NCBI GenBank assembly: GCA_001931905.2 | Contig: MSJI02000650.1 | Span: 44,851 to 108,850 of the forward strand | Source of the DNA: Cladosporium sp. IMV 00045 | Taxonomy: Eukaryota; Ascomycota; Dothideomycetes; Cladosporiales; Cladosporiaceae | DNA length: 64,000 bases | Reading direction: 5' to 3' | Shown here: in pieces, positions 35,109 through 47,030 of the stretch | Layout: each line of letters starts with the position of its first letter | Position numbering within the stretch: position 1 is the stretch's first letter | The notes under the pieces: generated by a model | Told to the model about the DNA's origin: nothing | Database searches by the model: none | What the model saw: only the letters and a program-made list of their open reading frames with translations | Position numbers and translations under genes: made by a program

Positions 35109-35978
35109 ACGATCATGTTCATGGTGCTGTGGATACACTTCAAGAGTGATGAGTGGCTTGCAAGGCAGCCTTACCAGGCGCCCACAGAGCCGTCACGGGA
35201 GTCGAGGACCAGCCGGCTGAGACAGCAGAAGGGCATCTGCAATACACAGACAGACGATACCCATGTGCACCCAACCGGAAGGCAAAGAACAATCATCGAT
35301 CATGTCGTCAAACTGACTCGTCCAGCCAAGTACCTCGATAAACACTCGCCCGCATTTCCAAGAAGACGACCCCTCGCCAATCTTGAAAAGATAAAAAGGA
35401 AAGATCAGCCCATATGTACTTTTTCTAATCATCATCGCGGCAGAATAGCATGCAAGAATGCACCCTGCTGCTGCTCGCAACACGGCTGGCCAGGCGAGGC
35501 GAGAGGGCGACTGCTTGGCTTACGATGACCCGCGCGACTTGTGCGTCTCACATTTACCGGAAACAGTCGGGGCGCAATAGTCTCGCGGGTCTAAGGTCAT
35601 CTGGGCGAGCTGAGGCGCGGGCAAAGAAAATCAGGCTCCATCCAATCCGGCGCTTCTGTGGAGGGATGGTGTCTCCGCTTGGGAAAAGGCAGAAGCTCTC
35701 TTTCTGCCGCTGCAGACGAGACATGCGCTTTTTGTGCGGTTTTCCCTGTGGTCCCAAAGTTCGCCTGGTCACGTGCAGACTTGGGCGGCGAAGGGCGAAT
35801 GGTGGGGTGGGGTCTCGAGGAAAGAGGGGCAGCCCAAACATTATAAGTAGCCGGCTTCTTGACTCCTCTCGAACCTCGATTTGGTATTCAACCAAACGAC
35901 TCTCAACAATCGTAAAGACAAACTACAACTTCTTTCCTTTCCACCGAACCCCACCAACCAATACCAACTTCATTCAAA
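35109..35978. promoter_or_regulatory. upstream region of the metallothionein-like gene
   Basis: No gene is seen in these 870 bp. A TATAAG box lies at 35842-35847, about 135 bp before the metallothionein ATG, and the leader is CA-rich, as in highly expressed fungal genes. Confidence 0.5.
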
Positions 35979-36065
35979 ATGGGCGGCTGCGGCAACGCTG
36001 GATGCACCTGCACCAACTGCACCTGCGCTCCGGGCGCGTGCACTTGCTCCAAGTGTATGTTTTGA
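35979..36065 (+). CDS. probable copper-type metallothionein (28 residues)
   Basis: This tiny frame starts MGGCGNAGCTCTNCTC and has eight Cys in 28 residues, at 4, 9, 11, 14, 16, 21, 23 and 26, mostly as C-x-C and C-x-x-C pairs, with no aromatic residue except the last Phe. This is the composition of short fungal metallothioneins, which bind Cu(I) or Zn/Cd in the cytosol. The last Cys codon overlaps a good donor (T|GTATGT); splicing to the CAG at about 36121-36126 would give a TAA at once and a 25-residue product ending SK. Upstream TATAAG and a CA-rich leader support real expression. Confidence 0.75.
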   Translation: MGGCGNAGCTCTNCTCAPGACTCSKCMF

Positions 36066-36626
36066 TACCACTCTTGCAAGACTACAATATCACCAAGAAA
36101 CATAGTTCTGACACTATCGCCTGCAGAAACGAGCAATCTCGATGCCCACCCTTTCATGATCTGAGACTTTCCACACTCGCGTTCTCTTGAAGAAAAGACA
36201 ATCACTGCAATGCTCGGCGTTTGCGCTTCAAAGAATGTACACAGCTAGGAGGACTTTGTAAGGACTGCTTTTTGTTTCGGACCGGAGGTTCTTTCAAGAC
36301 ATGGAGGTGCGGGTTAGATACGATACGATGTGACGACGATGATGAGAGGATGGCTGGCGCTGTTGACTCAGTAGCTTGGTATCAGAATGATTTGTGAGAA
36401 ATTCACTCGGATCTCTTCTTTTGTTGTCTTTGTCTTTGTTGATGTTTTTATCTTTTCTGTGTGCGTGTGTGAGCATCGTGGGTACGTGTATTCACACTTC
36501 GCTTTCGTACTACTTATGTACTCACTTATGTACTCACAAGATACAAAACACTTTACCATCACCAAAGGAGACCTCGTACACCAGCCATCGACCACCAACC
36601 ACCAACGACCTAACACCTCACCACAC
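36066..36626. other. 3' flank of the metallothionein-like gene, no other gene seen
   Basis: About 560 bp between the metallothionein stop and the stop of the ACS-type transporter. It includes the possible metallothionein intron and 3' UTR, and T-rich DNA near 36420-36470. Nothing else is supported. Confidence 0.5.
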
Positions 36627-38281
36627 TCACCAAACATACCGATGCCTCTCCACCCCACCCGCCGGTGGCCTACCCACACTCGTCTCCTCAAACTCCTCCA
36701 CCTCCGGCACGCCCTCGCGCTCCATCTTGCGGTTCTCATAGATCAGCCAGCAGCTCAGCACGCCACTGAGGACAGCCACCATCAAGCACATCCCCGCCGA
36801 GATCCACATCCCCTTCCTATACAGCGGGCCTTCGTTTTCGGGGAAGACGTTCGTTCCTGCCTTGCGTTAGCCGTGGGCGTCTTTCGTATGCGTTGAGGGT
36901 AAATTGATGAGTCTACGCACCAAGTAAAGGACCACACTGCCCCACCGTCGCCAGCACGACATACCCGCCCGCGCGCTTCGACTCCGTGGCGTGAATGTTC
37001 GCCGTCCAAGCCAACAGTAACGCAACCGAGGCGAAAATCTCGACCGACAGGAAAATGCTGAAATACCGCGGTCCCGTCGTGTTGGTGGTGGCGTTGATGA
37101 TGAAGCCCACGCCTGCGAGCGTTGCCGCGAGAGCGCAGAAAGGGCCGCGCATGGTTAACTTGTCCGACAGGTAGCAGAAGAGGATGATGGTCAGGAAGCA
37201 CAGGACGTAGGGGGGCGCGGAGAGGCCTTGCGATTGAATCCGGCTGAAAGTGCCCATTTCGGAGATGATGGTGGGGACGAAGAGGGGGAGGGAGGCGAAG
37301 GAGACGTTGCTAGAAAGGAAAATTGAGGTGTTAGTGTTGGGGATTGAAGGGAGGGGGGAGGTTGCTCACCATCCGAAATAACACAGTGCGGGAATCCACG
37401 ACTTGGGGTCTTTAATTCCCTCCAACGCCTCTTTCACGCGGATGCCTTGCTGCTTGTCGACGTCTAGTCGCTGGTTGCGAGCCGTCATGTGCATTGCGAT
37501 TTCTTTCTCTCGGTCGTTGAGGAATTTCGCTTTGGCTATGCTGTCCGGGATGAAGAACCAGCACGGGATGGCGAACAGGCACGTCGGCGCGCCTTCGATG
37601 ATAAAGAGGAGCCGCCACGGAGCTACTGTACCCGTGATCTGGGAGATACCGTAGGCCAGAGCTCCTCCGTAGGCATTCGCCATCGCGGCTCCGCTGAGGA
37701 AAACTCCGTGTCTGAACCCTACTTTCTCCCGCGGATAGAAGAAACTGAGGTATAGCGGCACGCCGGGACCGAACATGGCTTCTGCGACTCCGAGGAAGAA
37801 GCGACAGGTCATCAGGCCGCCCCAGTTGAAGGCCGTGGCCTGGATTGTGGCGACGAAGCCCCAGAGGAAGACGCAGAACGCGCACCACCTGTGAGGGGGG
37901 AAGTGTTTCCATCCCATGATCGTCCATCTGGACGGTGAAGGTGGTTAGTCAAGTCGTGAAGATCCGTGAAAGTTGTCAAGGAACTCACTGGCTCAAGATA
38001 TAAGCGATGTAGAAGATGGTGCCCAGCCAGTTGTATCGATTGCCGCTCAGATCGATGTCGTCTTCCATCCCGGCGATGCGGGCGTTTCCCAGATTGCTCC
38101 TGTCCAGGACGCTGAGCGAGTATAGCACGAATACCAGCGGGAGCAATCGCCAGTCCAGCTTGCGGATCACAGCAGCTTCTTCCTCGGCCGTCGGTTTGAT
38201 GAAGGTGTGCTGGCCTTCTTTCGTCTGGACGTGCTCCAGCTGGTCGGCCTCGATGGACTCTTTCTTCTCGAGATCGCTCAT
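36627..38281 (-). CDS. MFS transporter, anion:cation symporter (ACS/allantoate permease-like) family
   Basis: Exons 38281-37989, 37927-37370, 37309-36921 and 36856-36627 join in phase to give 489 residues with 12 predicted membrane segments. Hallmarks are RKLDWRLLPLVFVLYSLSVL followed by DRSNLGNARIAGMEDDIDLS at TM1, CRFFLGVAEAMFGPGVPLYL at TM4, and PWRLLFIIEGAPTCLFAIPC near TM6. These fit the fungal Dal5/Tna1/Seo1-like group, plasma-membrane carriers of vitamins, ureides and other organic anions. The substrate cannot be told from sequence. The C-terminal tail is short and acidic. Confidence 0.9.
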
Positions 38282-39516
38282 TTTCGATGGTTGTGAGGTG
38301 TGTAATGAGTGAGAATGAGAATGTGGAACGGCCGCGAAGGAAACAAGGAAAGGCGTTCTGATGTATCACGAAGAAGTACGACGGTCTTTAGTCCGCAACC
38401 GTAGCGTAGCACAAGGAATCAAATAGCTTGCTCCATTCACTTCACCTCAAAAGACCACACAAGCAAATGTCTTGGACACCGCCAGACGGCCAACGATTCG
38501 TGTTGAGAATAGAGATAAACTTCAGCTTACCTTCAAACCCAAGCCTGTGATGCGCTCCTTGAAGGTGCCTATACATGCCCCTCATTGGGGATGTGCCGAA
38601 ACCGATGCGCTGGGTGGGGAGTACGGTTATGGCGGCGACAGAATGCTTGTTATGACATGGGTGGAAAGCTTCGTTGCGCTTGCGTGGGTTGCTGAAGCTT
38701 GGTGAGGCTTGTCCTGTTTGAGGATTGATCTGCCGCGGGTGGTGGTTGTGGAGGAGTGTGGGCGAGTGGGAGAGTGCGGAGGTGTTGATCCTTCGGAGCG
38801 TGGAGCGTGGAGCGTGGAGAAGGATCGATTTTGTCGGTGGAACATGAGCGCGAGCGGAAGATATCGAATAAAGATGGGTGCGATTGCCTGATAGCCTTTT
38901 GCGGTAATCGCATACATTCGAAGGGTTGTGATAGGTCATGGAGTTTGCTTTCACCTCGTCCGATTACTTGAGGGAAACCTCCATGCAGCAGACACATGGC
39001 TCACACTTCAACGAAACGAGCACATACTTGGGTGGTCTTTCGCTTGTTTTTGCTAGGGTATAGACGGGGGGTTTAGATGGATTGCTTGGGGCGTGTTACG
39101 GAAATTCTATTTCCTGTTGTATCTCTGACCCTTTTTTGCATACCCCATCCGCCGTAGGTCCCAGAAGTCACCGAATAACGCCATTAATCGCATCTCGCGA
39201 TTGACACCAACCGCGAAACCCCATTCGACATTACTTATGCCGTTACGCACAAACAATCATCGGAACACCTCACTGAGGTCGCGACTACGATATTTCACGG
39301 CGAGTTGAGCCCTGGGCGCGAATACACATGGAAATTCTCTCAAACCGCTCTGGATTGATGAGAGTCTCACGACAAACCTGACACAGAAAACGAGCTCAAA
39401 CAAGGAGAACAATTCGATTTCCCGTTCAACAATAACAATCCAATCCGCGACTTCTAGCTCATCCCTCCGTACAAACAGCCTCCCATCACCCCATATAAAC
39501 AATCAATCCCCAATCT
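38282..39516. other. intergenic region upstream of the ACS transporter
   Basis: About 1.2 kb without a supported gene. It contains a 7-bp tandem repeat (GGAGCGT three times, about 38795-38818). Homology to block B begins near 39400, so the B/C shared region starts inside this stretch. Confidence 0.5.
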
Positions 39517-39775
39517 TCATCCCCACGTCTTCTTTCCCGGCCTCTTCCTGCAGTGCATCGTCCTGGGATCGACGCCGTTGGCGCAATTCTTTCGGCCGAT
39601 GCTAGAAACATGTCAGATTTCCCATTCGACGCTGTTCAACGATTCAAAGAGGGAATATTAGGGGGCAAACTCACGCTCCCTGCCCCTTCGGCCTGCCATT
39701 CTTGCCCTTCGGCCCCGCCAGGCTGAGGCCGGCGAAGAGCGCCGTCATTACGATGAGGAGGAGGAGGAATTTCAT
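39517..39775 (-). CDS. small secreted cationic peptide with two cysteines (block C copy)
   Basis: Exons 39775-39675 and 39601-39517 join in phase to give 61 residues. The signal peptide MKFLLLLIVMTALFAGLSLA is followed by a Gly/Lys linker four residues longer than in the B copy and by the conserved NCANGVDPRTMHCRKRPGKK core and TWG end. Both Cys, the splice sites and the stop are kept. Retention of the frame in both copies, while neighbouring genes in C decay, argues that it is functional. No family is recognised. Confidence 0.68.
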
Positions 39776-40165
39776 GGTTGGCTTCCTTGGCTTTTCGTTC
39801 GTTGGGGGGGGGGTGATGAAGGTGGTAGTGTTTTGAGGAGAGTTCGAGGAGGATGGGGTAAAAGGGGGGCGGTTTTGTAGTAGTGAAAGGCGCATTGAAT
39901 CCCGATTTGGGATGAGTTGGTAGCGAACAATGGTAAGGCGGCTGGATTGAATGGGGACAAAGAGGTTGTGGGCTGCAAGCGATGAGATGACCTCGCGAGG
40001 TGAATTATTGGGGGAGGTGGACAAAGAAAAATTGCTAGATGTGGAATTGCGGACGAATATGGTCAATTTGGAGCTCACGTTAAGATGGATTTCGATCAGG
40101 AATCAGTTGGAAGGCTATCCTTTGCAGGTAATCGATCGCATTTGCGTTCGACATCCCCCAAAACC

Positions 40166-41356
40166 ATGGCCATCCAAACAATCCTCTCCTCCATGGCCTC
40201 AAACCTCGACATCCATGAAATCGCACACTTCACCAAACTTATCCTCGCTCCAACCCTCCTCGCGCACACCATCCTCGCCCTCTCCCTAGCCTTCATGCCC
40301 CCCTCCTCGCACATCCCCCGCCTCACCGCGACAGGCCTCACAATCGCCTTGTGCATGGAATCCATCCGCCGCTGCACTCTACACAACTACGAACAATCCT
40401 CCTTCGCAGACTACATGTTCGGCCTGGCCTTCCACACAAACTGCTACCTCATCCTGCTCAACCGCAGCCCACCGCCAGAACTCACCAACCCCCTGCAAAA
40501 ACTCCAATGGGGAATCAACGCCCTCTTCTCTCCCCGCATGGGCACCAAACCCCACCGCCGCGACCCTCCCAGCATGACGCAACGCCACTTCCTCCTCCGC
40601 CGCCTTGCCGTCTTCATCACCCTCTCAACCGTCTGGCTCTTCATCCGCACCGGCACAACCTTTCACCCCCGCAACCTCACACCCACCGACTGGTCGCCCT
40701 CCAAAACGCACCTCCTCCCCCAACTCCTATCCCACACCCTGCGCCCTCGCGACCTGCAATTCCGCTTTTCCCTCGCCTTCTACGCCTACGCCGGCTCGGC
40801 TCTCACCATCAACCTAGCACACACTTTCTGCGCCCTAGTCGCAGTGGGGATTTTCAATTCCCCGCACGAAGACTGGCCGCCTTTGTTCGGGAATATTCTC
40901 GAAGCGTACACGTTGCGCAGGTGGTATAGTCATTTCTGGCACAAGGCGATGAGGAAGGCGTTTACGATTCATGCTGTTGTTGTGACCGAGAAGTTCTTGG
41001 GGATGCGTAAGCATACGGTTGGCGGGAGGAGTGTGATTTTGCTGCTTTCGTTTCTTTTTTCGGGGGTTATGCATACTGTTACGAGCGATTTGGGGGATTC
41101 GTGCAGTGAGTGGTTTGGCGCGGTGGGGTTGTTTATGGGGTTTGCAGGGGCGATTTTGCTGGAGCAGGCGGTGCAGACGGCGTATTTCAGGTTGCATGAT
41201 GGGGTGCTGAGGCTACCTTGGACGAGGGCGGAGGTGGTGTTTTGGCGCGGCGTGGGGTATTGTTGGGTCGTGTATTATTTATTGGAGTTTACCATTACGG
41301 GCTCGTTTCGGTTTTTGCAGTGTGCGCAGGCGGAGGACGAGGGAGCGTATCACTGA
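40166..41356 (+). CDS. MBOAT/wax-synthase-like membrane acyltransferase (block C copy)
   Basis: A single exon of 396 residues, collinear with the block B protein and one residue longer. The conserved region YTLRRWYSHFWHKAMRK is unchanged, as is MHTVTSDLGDSCSEW. Differences cluster in the loop after the third hydrophobic block and near the C-terminus. The copy appears intact. The start is the ATG shared by both copies. Confidence 0.8.
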   Translation: MAIQTILSSMASNLDIHEIAHFTKLILAPTLLAHTILALSLAFMPPSSHIPRLTATGLTIALCMESIRRCTLHNYEQSSFADYMFGLAFHTNCYLILLNRSPPPELTNPLQKLQWGINALFSPRMGTKPHRRDPPSMTQRHFLLRRLAVFITLSTVWLFIRTGTTFHPRNLTPTDWSPSKTHLLPQLLSHTLRPRDLQFRFSLAFYAYAGSALTINLAHTFCALVAVGIFNSPHEDWPPLFGNILEAYTLRRWYSHFWHKAMRKAFTIHAVVVTEKFLGMRKHTVGGRSVILLLSFLFSGVMHTVTSDLGDSCSEWFGAVGLFMGFAGAILLEQAVQTAYFRLHDGVLRLPWTRAEVVFWRGVGYCWVVYYLLEFTITGSFRFLQCAQAEDEGAYH

Positions 41357-41799
41357 TCAGGTTCTGGGCGTGTGGTTGGGGTTTGGAATGGGATGGGAGA
41401 AGCATTGGGTTAGCTTGTTGAAGAATACTTGCACTTTGACTTTGATGATGGAATGATATGTCGACATATCAGGTTGCAAAGAAGATCTGTGAATCCAAAT
41501 CAATAGCTAAATGAGCCCTTGTTACTAATTCTGAACTGATGCCGCCAAATAGACGACGCTCCATCGTTGAGGCTGGGATAGACAGATGTCGTGAACGTGA
41601 GCCCTTCCAAGATTCATGACATCCGCCAATCCTCCTCGACCATGTAGTGCGATTGATGCTGGGCGGTGGATTGATCGAAGTGAGAGCCGGCCATCAAGCC
41701 AGTGAAACTGAAAACGGCCAACCAGACATTCCAGCGCCCATGACACAGCCGTGGTGAGTCAGCACTTGCATAGCAACCAGAACCAAGTCGGGGTTTTCA
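41357..41799. other. intergenic region between convergent genes (block C)
   Basis: These 440 bp match 13774-14224 of block B in patches. No gene is seen. Confidence 0.5.
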
Positions 41800-43269
41800 T
41801 CAAACGCCTTGCGCGTAGACCGATAGCGATACATCGTCAAGCGTGACATAGGCATCCGTAGCGCCAGACGTTCCTCCTCCACAAAGAATGATAAAGTTTA
41901 TGTCAGATGCATCGCTATCAAAGATGCCACTAGAATTGACGAAGCCAGTAGAGATGTCGGGATCATAGCTGTCCGTCCACAAGAGATTCACTGTATCATA
42001 AATGTACACCTTTCCTCGGGGACGGTGAATTGCGCAGTGAAAAAGTAGGCGTAGCCCTGAGGAACGGTACCACCGGCGAAGTTTTGCAAGAATGTTGCCG
42101 AACCGCCTTGAGATACTGCCCAAAAATACAGTTCGCTAAATGGAAGTCAGCAATTGATTGACTCGAGATTTGATCCAGAACACTCACGCATGCCCGTCCG
42201 ACCACCTGACTGTTGTAGTGCTGGACGGGGGAATCGTCCATGAGGACAAGTCAGTGGCGAAATCACCATTGGTCACCACTTCAGTCGACGGTGGTCCTGC
42301 ACTGGGTCCGCTCATCCGAATGGCACTGTGGATAATGGTCCCAGAGCTTTCGCCCGGTAGCATTTGGTTCTTGGGGGAACACATGAAATCACTCTCCGAA
42401 TAGGTCACTCCTTGGCAGGCGGTGCCTTCGGTCATGCAAAGATCGACACAAGTACCAGAATCTGAGGCGACACGAGCAGGCACGTTTTGGTAATCTTCGG
42501 AGTTTCGATTGCAGACAATCAAGAATTTAGAGCCATCGTCGTTGATATATTGTCTTGTGTCGTCTCTTGGGCACACAGGCTTTGATTGCGGGGTGGGTGT
42601 TGACGTCGTCGAACCCGTGCTTGACGATTGCTCGATGGAGGAGCTAGAGCTGGCTGGATTACTGCTCGTCGTGCTATCAGAGACACTGGATGATGTTGAG
42701 CTCGTTGATTCTTGCGATGTCGTGCTGGGAACCTGCTCTGAACTCGTCGTGCTTGACGATTCCTCGATAGAGATACCAGGGCTGGTTGGATTATCGCTCG
42801 TGGTGCTATCAAACGTACTGGATGGCGCTGAGCTCAATGATTCTTGCGATGTCGTGCTTGGAACCTGTTCTAAACTCGTCGAGCTAGTCGGGCCTTCAAT
42901 GGGGGTGCTAGAACTGGTTCGGTCGTCGCTTGTGGTGCTTTCAGAGACACTGAGTGACGTTGAGCTCGAAGGTTCCTCAGATGTTGTGCTTGAATACTGC
43001 TCTGAACTTGTCGACCTACTCGGAGCCGTGAAACTCGACGATTCCTCAAGTAAGGTGCTAGAGCTTGTCGGATCATAACTTGTTGTGCTCTCAGCTACTG
43101 GACTAGATAGCTCGTCCATCATTGTACTTGAAACCCGATTTGAGCTTGTCGAGCTGGTCAACTCCTCAGTTGCAGTACTGAAAGTCTCTTCAACAATCAT
43201 GCTGGAGGTCGTTTCCGGAGGAGGAGACATTGTCGTAAACGTCGGCCCTGGCTTCCACGTCAGACTCAT
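41800..43269 (-). pseudogene. Apple/CBM-like C-terminal module, frameshifted in the last exon (block C copy)
   Basis: The first exon (43269-42188) has the Ser/Thr linker and Apple module as in block B. The last exon starts at 42135 and follows the B frame to FFTAQFTVPEE, where the frame changes. The reading then hits a TGA at 41990-41988, giving about 409 residues. The lost end continues in another frame as VYIYDTVNLLWTDSYD and TDAYVTLDDVSLSVYAQGV, clearly the old C-terminus. An undetected intron could restore the frame, but I see no good donor. Confidence 0.65.
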
Positions 43270-43283
43270 TTCAATCGTCCAGA

Positions 43284-46200
43284 TTAGGGAGGCGTGCCGT
43301 CAGGTGGATGATCTTGGGATGGAGGAGGACAGTCCGGTCCAGGGTTGAGGTACAGATAAACATTGTCGAAATCAACACTTGTCCCACCCGGATAGCAATC
43401 AACTCTCAACACAAAAGCTTGGACGTCGGTCTCAAATGTCCCAGAGGTCGTGTAGGGCTGCCACCCGTTCTGGAAGATTTGGCCGCTAAAATAGATGCTC
43501 TCGACATCCGTTCGTATGTCGAATGAGCAGCTGCCGAGTGGGGGTATCGTGTAGGAGACGTCTACGTAGGACGTGAAGTTCGTGCCGCTTGGAATAGCTA
43601 GAGCTTGAGAGACCACGGCGGGGTCGTCTTGCGAACTTCGGCTTGGGTCGAAAGTGATCCTGGCCCTATTACTAAAGACAGAAAACGAGGTGCTGGTGCT
43701 TAGCCCTTGCAAGAAATTCCACGATTCCAAGCCAGAATCGAAGTTGCTGTTCTCCACGACCTGTCGGTTGCTGTCACAAACAGTGTTTGGCCGGCTTGTG
43801 GGATATAGATCGAAGATGATGTTGTCAAGGGTGATGTAGAGATCAGATGAGCCTGAGCAGCCTACACTGAACAAGATGCGCGGCACGCTACCACCAAAAC
43901 TTCCGCTGCCGTATATCTGATTCATGCCGTTGGTCACGTCCACAATCAGGTTCGTGTATATGTCGCCAATGCCATTTTGCATGTAGATTTGACATTCATC
44001 CTGTCCTGGCGATACCAAGTCGAAACCCAAATCGAATGACAGGTAGTACGCATAGCCCCCAGAGATTGGCTGAGAAAAATCTTGCTGGAATGTCAGACTG
44101 TCTGGTTGAGGGGACGATTGCCGCGCTCTCAATCGCGGCCGGTCCGGCGGTGCAGAACCAATCTCGAGCAGAGCGCGGGCGGCGTTGTTGTTGAAAGCAA
44201 ACCGTTGGCCAGTGTTGGACGTGGTTGAAAACCAGGGATCGAGTGTATTGTCGAACATCCCATTTTGAACCGGTGAAAATCTTCCAGTCGCTCCATTAGG
44301 CCCACCCATACGTACGACTGAGACCAAGCCGTCCGCAGTTGTGTCTGAAGGTTTCATCTGAGATTGGAGACGACACTGCCCTCCAAGTGCTTCATAAGTG
44401 AAGCCAGCACATGGTGTTCCTTGTTCCGCACAGAGCTCTAGGCATGATTCGAAATCGCTCACTGAGGAAGAGTCGACCCCAACAAGCTCAGAAACAACAA
44501 AGCTTTGTCTGCAAAGCAGCATGAATTGTGACCCGTCCTCCGCGATCCGTGTGGACTGGTCCTCGACTATGCATGTTGGACTTGGAGTGGAAGAGGATGT
44601 GCTTGAGAAAGTCTCTGACATGGTGGTGCTATAATTACGATCCAAATTAGCAATGAGCAAAGGCCAAGTGCAGGAACACTTACGTTGTCGTGGTGTCAAT
44701 TTCCGAAGAACTGGAAGAGGATTCTGTGGGTTTGATATCTTCAGATGTGCTGCTGCTAGTCTCCGTGTCACTCTGCGTTTGAGAGGCACTTGTTGATGAT
44801 TCAATGGACCCCTCGGTGGAAGATTCGGTCGTGGAAGACTCGCTTGAAGACTCGGACGCGACTGTGCTGCTGCTTTCGCTGCTTGTCGAGGATGTGATAA
44901 TTATCTCACTGGAAGTGGTCTCAGACGAGGAAATGGTAGAGCTGATCTCTGTCGTCGACGAAGCGGTTTCCTCGCTTACAAGTTCTATGCTGCTCTCTGA
45001 TGATGAAGTTGGCTGTGTCGACGACTCGGAAGACTCTTGTTCAGTCGATGTGCTGCTCGAACTCTCCTTCATTATTGATGAGGTCGTTGAATCGTCCGCC
45101 ATAGAGCTCGTTGACGACGAGCTCTCGGCCATTGGCTCGCTAGAGGTGCTTGGGGCCAAGGTTATTGATGCGCTGGGCGAAAGGCTGGTCGTCGAAGGCT
45201 CCTCCAAAGGCGAAGAAGATTGGATATCGGACGAAGAAAGGGTTGCTGTAATGCTCTCTGAGAGGGAGCTAGAGATACTGGTGCTTTCTCCTCCTAGAGG
45301 GTCTCTCACGGCCAGCTGCACAAATTGCTGGTCATAGAAAGACTGAGGCGGTGGCTTAAAGTAGCAAACCTCGGCATCATAAGAGGCGGCACCACAACCC
45401 AACTCTTGACTGCAGGCGTTTATGCAAGCCCCAAATCTGGATACGTAGACGACTTTGAAGGAAGGTGGGAAGCTGTCAAGGCCACACAATATCGTATATC
45501 GAATGCCTTCGCCATCCAAGAACTGGGTGTTGTTGACTCCCGGGCAGACTGAAGGCTCCATCGATGGTACAGGTACCGTCGAGCTGCTCGACGAGCTTGA
45601 AGTTGGTGTCGTGGAAATGCTTGTGTTGGCCGGTTCCTCACCAACCAAGATACCGGCCACCATGCCACTCCTTCCAGGTGTTGGGCTTTGTGGTAATCGC
45701 TTCAGATAGCATGCGCCCCCAGCATCGCCTGACGGAGGCGGCGCCCAAACCCATGCCTCACAAGGAGATATACTGTTGTCGCAAGCGGCGGCGCATTGAT
45801 CGAAGTCGCCTGAAAGGAAGTTGATTGTGTCAAATTCGCCACCCCCAAGCCCCTGGGAATCCGAGTCGCAGTAGGTAGTGTACTCCCGGCCATTCATGCT
45901 CATAAATAAGGCTCCGTCTTCACAATTGATCGGACTAGATGTCGGCAAGATCGAGGTGGTTGAGCTGGTTGAGGAGTTTTCGCTCGAAATCGTGGAAATA
46001 GACGACTGGGTGTCACCACTGACGGTGGAACTCTGGCTGAATGTAGTTCTCACTGCAAGCTGGACGCCAGGTGAGTGGATGAGCTGTATTGGAGGTAGTG
46101 CAAAATGGCAGAAACCGCCGGAAAATGACGCTGCCGTACAGAGATCGTCCTGATCACACGCATTGATGCATGCGATGAAATTCGACATGCGGACATTTCG

Positions 46201-47030
46201 GGAAGACAACCGAAAATCGACATCGCAGTAGATGGTGTAGCTGTGTACATCATCATTGGAGTAAGTCGACTCATTCCTACGAGGGCATAGCGTTGGTATT
46301 GGGGAAATCGATGTAGTAGAAGATGGAGCCGTTGACGATGGGCTTAGTTGCGATGAGGACTCGGAGGAAGAAGTTGATCCTGAGTTGGTCTCACCGACAA
46401 ACTCAGAAGAGGTCGCAGAAGATTGTGAACTTGTTGGAGTATCTAGAAGGGAACTTATACTGGTGGACTCAGCTCGTTCGCTGGTGGATTCTGAACTCGA
46501 GGTCTGGCCAAATGTCGAGCTGGAAGTCGCTGTCGGTGCGTGAGATGTAGATGACGGCGAGAGAGATGACCAGGAAGTGAAAGAACTGGAGATGCTTGAT
46601 TGGCTCTCGCGTTCCGAACTCGTGACGGAGTATTCTGCGGGTGCTGAGCTTGACTGAACATCCGTTTCTTGGCTGGTCAGCTGGCTTGACATTATACTCG
46701 ATGAGCTCTGTTCTATTACGAGTCCAGACGCCGTCATTGACGTACTGGTGACCGTCATGGAGCTCGAAGGCGGTGGCGTGCTCTCTCCGGCTGAGGAGGA
46801 GGAAGGCGATGAAGCAACGTCCTCGATCGATGATGGTGTGATAGACAAGGTAGAGCTGGGATTCCCTGGCTCCTGGGATACTCCCGTCAGAGATGTGGAA
46901 ACGATGCTACTGATAAAAGTGGAGGATACACCCTGCTGCCATGTGCTCGAAGAAGAGGATACCCGGACAGATGAGCTGCTTGGAGAGCTAGACGAACTCT
47001 GCAAAACCGTTGTAGGCGACTGTATTCCGG
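43284..47030 (-). pseudogene. Apple/PAN and CBM-like protein, 5' end deleted (block C copy)
   Basis: The remaining exons are 47030-44684 (partial) and 44628-43284, about 1220 codons in frame. The first 397 or so codons of the B gene, including the signal peptide, first Apple module and promoter, are gone. The 5' edge is a deletion junction at about 47027-47040, where the sequence passes into the 3' coding end of the sugar transporter. The small 30-bp exon of B has no equivalent; exon 2 splices directly to the MSETFSSTSS exon. Unless a new promoter has been gained, the gene is not secreted and is probably dead. Confidence 0.8.
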
